Positions 57,251 through 64,000 of a DNA stretch of 64,000 nt are shown piece after piece; position 1 is the first letter of the stretch; each line of letters starts with the position of its first letter. The stretch lies in the NCBI RefSeq assembly GCF_900105655.1, contig NZ_LT629787.1, forward strand, positions 1,426,001-1,490,000, read 5' to 3'. The notes under the pieces were generated by a model. It was not told where the DNA came from. It worked only from the letters and a program-made list of their open reading frames with translations, and did no database searches. Origin of the DNA: Halopseudomonas salegens (lineage in GTDB: Bacteria; Pseudomonadota; Gammaproteobacteria; Pseudomonadales; Pseudomonadaceae). A program made the position numbers and the translations under genes.

Positions 57251-60200
57251 TTGTTTTTCTGTTCAAGACGCTGGTGCGCGGAATTTTTCTGCTGGCGATG
57301 TTGCCGCTGCTGGTGGCGTTGCTGCTGACCAGTGAAAGCGTCAATCGCTGGCTGTTTGAACAAGCCCAGCGGTTTGAACCGCGCTTGCAGATTGAAACCG
57401 TTTCCGGACAGTTCTGGAAGGGGTGGCAGTTATCAGGCGTCAGCTGGGAAGATGATAACCTCAGCGCCGAGGTTGATAGCCTGGAGCTGGGCTGGTCGGC
57501 CAATTGTCTGTTCGGCTTGCGCCTGTGTATTGATCAACTGGCGATCGGCAACGTGGTGCTTGATATCAGTCCGGGCGAGGAAGCGTCAGAACCACGCCCG
57601 GAACGAATCGATCTGCCCACCGTGGACTTGCCGCTCAGCATACAGATTGATCAGCTCTCGCTGGCCAGCTTGCGTCTGAACAGTGATGACGCCTTGTTGC
57701 AGAATGTGCAGTTGATGGTCTCGGCCAGGGGCGATGTGGTGCAGGTACACCATTTCAGTGGCTCGGCAATGGATATCGGCTGGCAGCTGAATGCCGAGCT
57801 GCAAACCAGTGGTGATTGGCCGGTAATGCTGCGCAGCGATGTTCGCTTGCCGGACATCGATAATCAGCCGATGACGGCGGCTATACGCCTGGACGGTAGT
57901 CTGGCCGAGCTGGATGTAGACGTGCGGACTCGCGGCTATGTGCCTGGCAGGCTTCAGGGGCAGGTGTCACCCTTGCAAGCCAGTCTGCCGCTCGACATGC
58001 GCTGGCAGGGCGATCGTTTTCTTGCGCTCAGTGAATTGCCCGCCTCGCTGACCATGGAACAGTGGGCGCTGAAGATTGCCGGCAATCTGGATGAGGGGTT
58101 TGCGGTTACGGGGGATGCCGATTTTCCGGGGCAGGGCGAGGGCGATGCGGTACGCGCCGAATGGCAGACCCGCGTCACTCTGGAGCGGGCAGAAGAGCTG
58201 CAATTGCGGCTGTATGCCGCTGAGGACCCGGAGCGGCAGCTGACCTTGACCGGCAATGCCGACTGGTCAGGCAGCGAGCCACGGGCTGATGTGCAACTGA
58301 AGTTGCGTGATTTTCCCTGGCAACGGCTGTACCCGCAGGATCTGGGCGATATCAGCCTGCATGCACTCGACATGAATGCCGAGGTCGTCGGTATGGCGGT
58401 GCAGGGCGACCTGGCTGCCGACCTCAGGGGCGTCGCCAACCAGGAAGTCAGCCTGAGCCTGCGCGCAGATGCCAGCCCGGAGCATGCGGCCATTCGTGAC
58501 CTGTTGGTAACCACTCCCGCCGGCGTGGCTACCGGCAAGGTAGACCTTCAGTTGCAGCCGGCACTGAACTGGCAGGCCGAGCTGCTGCTGGATGGTATCG
58601 ATCCTGGCGTTTTTGTGGCCCAGCTGCCCGGCCAGCTGAGTGGCCCACTGACCAGCCAGGGCAGCTTCGAGCAAACCCTGGCGTTGCAGGCCAACTGGGC
58701 CCTGGAAGGGCAGCTGCGTTCACAACCTTTGAGCCTGAGCGGTACCGTCGATCTGGATGACGGAGCCTGGGAGGTACCCGAGTTTGAATTGGTGCAGGGC
58801 CAGAATCGCATCAATGCCCAGGGCTATTGGCGTGATCAGGTGAGCGCTGCGATCAATCTCGAACTGCCCGATATGCATACGCTCTGGACCGGCCTCAGTG
58901 GAGAAATGGCGGGCGAGGTGACCTTGAGTGGTCCGGCTGATGCCGTAGAGGTCGTCAGTAACCTGAATGCGCGGCGCCTGGGGTACAACGATGTTCACCT
59001 CGTGGGTCTTGAACTTGAATCCGCGCTTACGTTGAGTGATGAACTGCCCATGCAGCTGGATCTCAGCGCCAGTCATTTACGCCAGGCGGATACCCGTATT
59101 GGCAACCTGGCGTTGTCTCTGCAAGGAAACAAGGCCAGTCACGAATTGAACCTGGGCGTGGACCGCGGACCGCTGGACGTTGATCTGCTGGTCAGCGGCG
59201 GGCTGGATGACAACGCCTGGCGTGGCCGGATTGCTCGGGGCGAACTGGCCAGTGAAGAAATGATCTGGACGCTGCAGGATTCCGCTGCACTGGATTATCA
59301 GTTGGCCAGCGGCAGTCTGACGCTGGGTCAGCACTGCTGGCAACAAGACCGTGCCGCACTGTGCTTTGACGGGGAGCAGGCCCTGTTGCCAGAGCAGCGT
59401 ATCGATCTGACGCTGCGCGATTTCGCTTTGGCCTCGTTGCAACACCTGATGCCGGATGATATTGACTGGAATGCCACGCTGAACGCTGATATTGCCTTCA
59501 CTCAGCGTAGCGGCCAGCAACCCGTCGCCGAGGTTGATGTGCGCAGTCAGGGCGGGGTAATAACCCTGCAGAACCCGGAGCAAAGCCTGGAGTTCGCCTA
59601 TGACGAGATCAGCCTCCGGGGTGATCTGATGGCCGAGCAGGCGAACACCCGAATCCGTATTATCAGCGAAGGTATTGGCGAGCTGCTGGTGGATGCCGAG
59701 ATTGCTGATCCGGTTGGTGCCCAGACGCTGTCGGGGCGTTATGAGGTGCGTGGGCTCAGACTGGACATCCTGCGACCATTCCTGCCGCAGGTCGAGAGCT
59801 TGCGCGGCCAGATCAATGGCAGTGGCGAACTGGCCGGCACGCTGACCGAAGCCGATATCAGCGGCAATCTGGTATTGGCAGATGGTCATGTCAGTGGTCG
59901 TGAACTGCCGATCAATATGGATGATCTGCATGTGGATATCCGGATTGATGGCCAGCGCGCCGATATTGATGGTCGTTGGCGCAGCGGTAGTGAAGGGCAG
60001 GCAACGCTGGATGGACATGTTGCCTGGGCGCCGGAACTTGATTTGTTGCTCACCCTCAAGGGCGCGGATTTGCCGGTGGTGATCGACCCCTATGCCGATT
60101 TGCGTGTGAGTCCGGATCTGCGCGTTGAACTGGCGGATAACCGCCTTGATGTCACCGGCCAGATAGCCGTGCCGGATGGCGATATCGTAGTGCGTGAACT

Positions 60201-60987
60201 GCCTGAACAGGCCGTTCGCCAATCATCGGATGTGGTTATCGTTGGCGTTGATGACGCCGAAGAGGAGGAGGGGCCATTACCCCTGGATATCAATGCCACG
60301 GTGCGCTTGTTGATTGGTGATCAGCTGCGCTTTGAAGGCTTCGGCCTCACCGGGCGTCTCAGCGGCCAGTTGCAAGTGCAGGAAAACCTCAATGCAACGG
60401 GCGATCTGAATATTCTTGATGGACGCTACCGGGGTTACGGCCAGCGGCTGAATCTGCGCCGCGCCCAGATCCTGTTTGCCGGACCCATTTCGCAACCCTT
60501 CCTGAATATCGAAGCGATCCGCAAAGTCGATGATGTCACGGCCGGGTTGCGTCTTACCGGCCGCGCTGATGCACCGCAATCAGAAGTGTTCTCGGAGCCT
60601 GCGATGGCTCAGGAACAGGCTCTGTCCTACCTGATCCTGGGCCGCCCGCTGGGCGGCGATGGCAACGGCGACAACAACATGCTCGGCCAGGCGGCCCTGG
60701 CACTGGGCATGGCCGGCAGTGCCCCCTTGGCACAAAACATTGCCGGCACCCTGGGCATTGACAACTTCCAGATCGAAACCGAAGGCAGTGGCCTGACCAC
60801 GCAGGTTGTAGCAGCTGGCTACCTGACCGAACGCCTGAGTCTGCGGTACGGCGTGGGTGTGTTTGAACCCGCCAACCAGATTGCCTTGCGCTATGACCTG
60901 ACCAAGCGGTTGTACCTTGAAGCCGTCGGTGGCCTGGCCAACTCGCTGGATTTCTTCTACCGGATTGATTTTGGCGATACCGAGTAG
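57247..60987 (+). CDS. tamB: Translocation and assembly module protein TamB
   Basis: 1246 residues, GTG start overlapping the tamA stop (GTGA). One N-terminal membrane anchor (FLFKTLVRGIFLLAMLPLLVALLL), a long repeated beta-strand stretch that forms a periplasm-spanning groove, and the C-terminal DUF490 domain (EQALSYLILGRPL, LAQNIAGTLGIDNFQIETEG, YLTERLSLRYGVGVFEPANQIALRYDLTKRLYLE). Inner-membrane partner of TamA; proteins of this AsmA-like group also move phospholipid to the outer membrane. Length is normal for the family. Confidence 0.93.
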   Translation: MIVFLFKTLVRGIFLLAMLPLLVALLLTSESVNRWLFEQAQRFEPRLQIETVSGQFWKGWQLSGVSWEDDNLSAEVDSLELGWSANCLFGLRLCIDQLAIGNVVLDISPGEEASEPRPERIDLPTVDLPLSIQIDQLSLASLRLNSDDALLQNVQLMVSARGDVVQVHHFSGSAMDIGWQLNAELQTSGDWPVMLRSDVRLPDIDNQPMTAAIRLDGSLAELDVDVRTRGYVPGRLQGQVSPLQASLPLDMRWQGDRFLALSELPASLTMEQWALKIAGNLDEGFAVTGDADFPGQGEGDAVRAEWQTRVTLERAEELQLRLYAAEDPERQLTLTGNADWSGSEPRADVQLKLRDFPWQRLYPQDLGDISLHALDMNAEVVGMAVQGDLAADLRGVANQEVSLSLRADASPEHAAIRDLLVTTPAGVATGKVDLQLQPALNWQAELLLDGIDPGVFVAQLPGQLSGPLTSQGSFEQTLALQANWALEGQLRSQPLSLSGTVDLDDGAWEVPEFELVQGQNRINAQGYWRDQVSAAINLELPDMHTLWTGLSGEMAGEVTLSGPADAVEVVSNLNARRLGYNDVHLVGLELESALTLSDELPMQLDLSASHLRQADTRIGNLALSLQGNKASHELNLGVDRGPLDVDLLVSGGLDDNAWRGRIARGELASEEMIWTLQDSAALDYQLASGSLTLGQHCWQQDRAALCFDGEQALLPEQRIDLTLRDFALASLQHLMPDDIDWNATLNADIAFTQRSGQQPVAEVDVRSQGGVITLQNPEQSLEFAYDEISLRGDLMAEQANTRIRIISEGIGELLVDAEIADPVGAQTLSGRYEVRGLRLDILRPFLPQVESLRGQINGSGELAGTLTEADISGNLVLADGHVSGRELPINMDDLHVDIRIDGQRADIDGRWRSGSEGQATLDGHVAWAPELDLLLTLKGADLPVVIDPYADLRVSPDLRVELADNRLDVTGQIAVPDGDIVVRELPEQAVRQSSDVVIVGVDDAEEEEGPLPLDINATVRLLIGDQLRFEGFGLTGRLSGQLQVQENLNATGDLNILDGRYRGYGQRLNLRRAQILFAGPISQPFLNIEAIRKVDDVTAGLRLTGRADAPQSEVFSEPAMAQEQALSYLILGRPLGGDGNGDNNMLGQAALALGMAGSAPLAQNIAGTLGIDNFQIETEGSGLTTQVVAAGYLTERLSLRYGVGVFEPANQIALRYDLTKRLYLEAVGGLANSLDFFYRIDFGDTE

Positions 60988-61002
60988 CTGTCTCGGGAGT
61001 TG

Positions 61003-62082
61003 TCAGCTGATTTCCAGTTGCCCTGATTCCGGCAGGCGGGTGACCAGATCGGCCCCAACCAGCTTCGAGGGTGTGTAGGCTCCGCCAGCAGGCTGGCTAT
61101 GCATCAAATGGTCTACCACGGCCAGAGAACCGGTGACCGTCAGGCTGTAGCCATTGGCCGTGCGAATGCGGGCTGTTTTCTTTTCACCCCGATCATTGAC
61201 CGCTTCGCCCCAGACAAAACTGGGCATTTGCGCCCGTTTTTGTTCGTCCGGGCCTTTCACCGTTTTGGCAATACGCGCCTTGATCAGCGTCTGTACCAGG
61301 GATAGCCCCAATAGCGGGCGAATGTAATTTGCCCGCTGCGCGCTCTTGATCAACTGCGGCGTGCCGGGAATATAGACCTCTATGTTGGGAATGCCGGTGG
61401 AATGATAGGCCGTGGAGACATCGCCCCAGGGAATGGTCATGGCGTCTTTTTCACCGTCACCAAAGTCTATCCGGCGGACCTGGTAGGCCAGCGGGACTGA
61501 CACAATCTTGCCATCGCGGCGCACTTTGCCTCCTTCGGCCAATCCCTCAACCGACGTCTTGGCGGTGCCCGGGGAAAAACCGGAGCGTGAATCGAAGCCC
61601 AGCGCCAGATGGGTTGCATCGGGCAAAGCCGCTTTCAGTGCAGCAGCAACGCAATCGGTCGGGATGACATCAAAACCGACACCGGGGCACAGCACTATGC
61701 CGGCTGTATGTGCCTGATCGTGCAGCGACTGAGCCAGTTCAAAGACAGAAATTTCGCCGGTGATATCGAGATAATGCACGCCCGCAGACAGGCAGGCCTG
61801 CATCATGGGCCTGGCAGTGGATGAAAACGGTCCCGCACAGTTCAGCACCACAGCAACATCCTTGAGCGCTTGCGCAACGTGCTCAGGATCGTCGAGATCA
61901 AAGGCTGTTGCTGGCAGACCCAGTTCACTGGCCAGCGGCTGTATCTTCTGTTGGCTGCGACCGGCGAGAACGGGCGTGAGTCCACGTTTGACGGCCTCGC
62001 GCGCAATCAATTCACCGGTGTAGCCATTGGCGCCATAGATCATCCAGGGCTTGTGTGCTTGCTGATCGTTTTGATTGTTCAT
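61003..62082 (-). CDS. Saccharopine-dehydrogenase-like NAD(P)-binding protein
   Basis: 359 residues from the ATG at 62082 (AGGAG 6-7 bases upstream). Rossmann fold at the N-terminus (WMIYGANGYTGELIAREAVKRGLTPVLAGRS), VVLNCAGPFSSTARPMMQACLSAGVHYLDITGE, and PGVGFDVIPTDCVAAAL, as in the trans-acting enoyl reductase/saccharopine-dehydrogenase family. Such proteins are usually uncharacterised; lysine metabolism is not implied. Convergent with tamB with only 15 bases between. Confidence 0.82.
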   Translation of the reverse strand: MNNQNDQQAHKPWMIYGANGYTGELIAREAVKRGLTPVLAGRSQQKIQPLASELGLPATAFDLDDPEHVAQALKDVAVVLNCAGPFSSTARPMMQACLSAGVHYLDITGEISVFELAQSLHDQAHTAGIVLCPGVGFDVIPTDCVAAALKAALPDATHLALGFDSRSGFSPGTAKTSVEGLAEGGKVRRDGKIVSVPLAYQVRRIDFGDGEKDAMTIPWGDVSTAYHSTGIPNIEVYIPGTPQLIKSAQRANYIRPLLGLSLVQTLIKARIAKTVKGPDEQKRAQMPSFVWGEAVNDRGEKKTARIRTANGYSLTVTGSLAVVDHLMHSQPAGGAYTPSKLVGADLVTRLPESGQLEIS

Positions 62083-62258
62083 CGGGTGCTCCTGATCGAT
62101 TGCCTGCCAAGAGGTCAGGCTTGATGTTGTGGAGATTAGCATGGCACCGGGCATACAGCTAACTTCGTATAATGTATATTATGTTAAATAGGATAACAGG
62201 TAGTAAAAGCTATCACGCTGGCACTGCCTCTATTCCTCTATTTGAATTCGAGTTCAGC

Positions 62259-63173
62259 CTACGGGTAAGCAATATACTCATCTTCATCAGCCGGCACTTT
62301 GGCGAACCGCCCTGACTGCCAATCGGCTTTCGCTTGCTCGATCAGTTCCTTGCGGCTGGCGACAAAGTTCCATTCGATAAAGCGTTTGCCCAGAGGCTGA
62401 CCACCGATCAAGGCGATCTGCGTGTTCTCATTGGCCTGAATCTCAAGCTGCTGCATATTGCTCAGAATTGCCATGCTGCCTTGTTCCAGCACGCTGCCGG
62501 CCAGCTTTACGGCACCCTTGACCACATAGAGTCCACGCTCGTCGGCATCGGGTAATTCAAGACGTTGCCCGGTTTGCAGCGACGCTTCCAAATACAGGGT
62601 CGGAGAAAACACCGGCACCGGCGAGCTGACGCCATAGGCCGAGCCCATCAGTACGCGCACGGTGACGCCGTTGATCTCTAAAGTTGGAATGCTCTCAGCC
62701 CCGACATGATGAAATGTCGGCTCGATGGTTTCCTGTTCGGCCGGCAATGCCAGCCAGAGCTGCAAGCCGTGCTGATCGTGCTCGCGATTACGCACGGCAT
62801 CCGTTTCACGCTCGGAATGCACGATGCCGCGCCCGGCGACCATCAGGTTGATGTCGCCGGGGCGGATAGCCTGCTGAGTGCCCAGCGAATCGCGGTGCAG
62901 CATTTCGCCAGCAAACAGATAGGTTACGGTAGCCAGGCCGATATGCGGATGTGGCCGCACATTGACGCCCTGCCCGGCTGGAAACCGTGCCGGTCCCATC
63001 TCATCAAAAAAGATCCAGGGCCCGACCATTTTCTTCTTCGCTGTCGGTAGCAAGCGGCGCACGCTGAAGCCACCCAGATCGGCTGTGCGCGGCTGCAAAA
63101 CCAGTTCGATGGCGCTGCAGGCGCCCTCTTCAGCCAGGCAATGACCATCCATTCCGTTCAGTAAATTGCTCAT
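62259..63173 (-). CDS. Pirin family protein (bicupin)
   Basis: 304 residues from the ATG at 63173; an in-frame ATG follows at 63152. Pirin N-domain with GPWIFFDEMGPARFPAGQGVNVRPHPHIGLATVTYLFAGEMLHRDSLGTQQAIRPGDINLMVAGRGIVHSER; the metal ligands (HPHIGLAT, Glu in HSERE) are present. C-terminal cupin and tail GKRFIEWNFVASRKELIEQAKADWQSGRFAKVPADEDEYI. Known activities in the family include quercetinase and redox-linked regulation; the role here is unknown. Divergent from the FNR-type regulator, 215 bases apart. Confidence 0.88.
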   Translation of the reverse strand: MSNLLNGMDGHCLAEEGACSAIELVLQPRTADLGGFSVRRLLPTAKKKMVGPWIFFDEMGPARFPAGQGVNVRPHPHIGLATVTYLFAGEMLHRDSLGTQQAIRPGDINLMVAGRGIVHSERETDAVRNREHDQHGLQLWLALPAEQETIEPTFHHVGAESIPTLEINGVTVRVLMGSAYGVSSPVPVFSPTLYLEASLQTGQRLELPDADERGLYVVKGAVKLAGSVLEQGSMAILSNMQQLEIQANENTQIALIGGQPLGKRFIEWNFVASRKELIEQAKADWQSGRFAKVPADEDEYIAYP

Positions 63174-63388
63174 GCTGGTAGCTCGTTTATGGGCACTGAC
63201 AACCAGTATGGTTTGTCGCTGCCCAACCGGCAACTGCCCGCGTTGAATCCTATACCCCCGGGCACATACTTGCTCTTACCCGGTTGCCAACGGGTTGCTG
63301 ATCAATAATTGCCGGGGTATATGGCAATAAGGGGTGTGATGCACTAGCATGAAGCACATCGTCAAGACTGCGCTACAGGAAGCACACC

Positions 63389-64000
63389 GTGTCTACAACT
63401 ATCCCCCTGCGTCGTGTGGCTGAGCCACACTGCAACGAGTGCTCTTTGGTTTCGCTATGTCTACCCACCGAATTGACCGATAACGAACTGATCCAGGTTG
63501 ACCAGATCATTACCCATGGTCGTACCCTGCAACCGGGCGATGTGCTTTTTCGCCAGGGTGAACCGGCCTTGTCGGTATTTGCTCTGCGCTCAGGCTCCTT
63601 GAAAAGCGTTGCGGTAACGGAAAAAGGCCAGGAACAAATCACAGCCTTTTATTTGCCGGGGGAAATGGTCGGTTTGTCTGCTTCCGAAGGTGAAGAATAT
63701 CCGGTCACCACAACGGCCCTGGATACCAGTGCGGTATGTGAAGTCTCATTTGCTCGCCTGGATAACCTGAGTTCTCACCTGCCTACCCTGCGGCGGCATT
63801 TCCTGAAGTTGATGAGCCGTGAAATTCGTGACAGTCAGCAAATGATGTTGTTGTTGTCGAAAAAAACCGCCGAACAACGCCTGGCTACCTTTCTGCTCGA
63901 TCTGTCAGCGCGCCATCGAACCCGTGGGTATTCCGCCACCAGTTTCCGTCTGGCCATGTCACGGCATGATATTGCTGACTATCTGGGGCTGGCGGTGGAA
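63389..64000 (+). CDS. anr: FNR-family oxygen-sensing regulator Anr (start only, truncated by window edge)
   Basis: 204 residues visible from a GTG at 63389 with AGGA at 63377-63380. The [4Fe-4S] cysteines of FNR proteins are all there: Cys15, Cys18 and Cys24 (HCNECSLVSLC) and Cys117 (SAVCEVSF). A cyclic-nucleotide-binding-like beta-roll, the dimer helix (MSREIRDSQQMMLLLSKKTAEQRLATFLLDLSARH) and the start of the helix-turn-helix (LAMSRHDIADYLGLAVE) follow. In Pseudomonas this protein is called Anr and switches anaerobic genes on. The Fe-S cluster would be built by the suf system in this window. Confidence 0.92.
   Translation, partial: MSTTIPLRRVAEPHCNECSLVSLCLPTELTDNELIQVDQIITHGRTLQPGDVLFRQGEPALSVFALRSGSLKSVAVTEKGQEQITAFYLPGEMVGLSASEGEEYPVTTTALDTSAVCEVSFARLDNLSSHLPTLRRHFLKLMSREIRDSQQMMLLLSKKTAEQRLATFLLDLSARHRTRGYSATSFRLAMSRHDIADYLGLAVE

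Noticed and set aside
63296..63312. FNR/Anr box upstream of anr
   Set aside because: Only an ATCAA-like half site is present (around TGATCAATAA); the left half does not match TTGAT at the needed spacing.

Overview
The window is chromosomal DNA of a gammaproteobacterium of the Pseudomonadaceae. Two blocks show this by gene order: ppsR/ppsA-rraA-crfX-cmpX-sigX-oprF, and aceA-(secretin N-domain protein)-GNAT-roxA-purB-(DMT transporter)-hflD-mnmA-nudJ / icd / cspD / clpS-clpA. Both match, from memory, the order in Pseudomonas aeruginosa. A 532-residue isocitrate lyase, an Anr-type FNR regulator and OprF agree. A SUF operon led by IscR suggests a lineage outside the classical Pseudomonas core (Halopseudomonas-like is only a guess).

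Layout. 1-1213: the end of an unknown gene, a membrane-anchored glutaredoxin-like protein and a GFA-family protein. 1257-15388: an accessory island on the minus strand. An AraC-type regulator is followed by five large secreted proteins that all end in a 'choice-of-anchor U' domain plus an IPTL-CTERM sorting tail. The order of transcription is DUF1566 protein, beta-propeller protein, DUF1566 protein, beta-propeller protein, LamG protein. The tails are almost identical in DNA while the outward-facing domains differ, and four of the genes are followed by the same palindromic hairpin. 15623-18288: a lipoprotein, an aldehyde dehydrogenase and an MgtC-like protein. 18401-25273: an IscR-type operator, iscR, sufBCDS, an A-type carrier, sufT, and sufE behind a hairpin. 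25466-32208: a diguanylate cyclase, a DUF411 protein, a periplasmic binding protein overlapping a second diguanylate cyclase, and a TonB receptor with a Fur-like box. 32323-39188: the ppsR to oprF block. 39227-54540: the aceA to clpA block. 54577-64000: xthA, tamA-tamB, a saccharopine-dehydrogenase-like protein, a pirin and the start of anr.

How genes work together. The suf genes form a complete Fe-S assembly machine (SufS/SufE sulfur donors, SufBCD scaffold, A-type carrier, SufT) under an IscR with all four cluster ligands. PpsA makes phosphoenolpyruvate and PpsR switches it. AceA and Icd compete for isocitrate. Upstream of aceA lies a TGTAGT-N14-ACTACA site and upstream of icd two 15-bp TGTAG-N5-CTACA sites. 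These are the two spacing classes I recall for the KDPG-responsive regulator RccR, so this window may hold a wired isocitrate branch point. ClpS/ClpA form an N-end-rule unfoldase pair and TamA/TamB the outer-membrane translocation and assembly module.

Best leads: (1) the IPTL-CTERM array, in which the two DUF1566 paralogues differ in the lectin-like variable patch mainly at codon positions 1 and 2, while their flanks differ mainly at position 3; (2) the RccR-like sites at aceA and icd; (3) the overlapping binding-protein/diguanylate-cyclase pair. Coordinates of gene starts were moved from the longest ORF where a ribosome binding site, signal peptide or family alignment pointed to an internal start.
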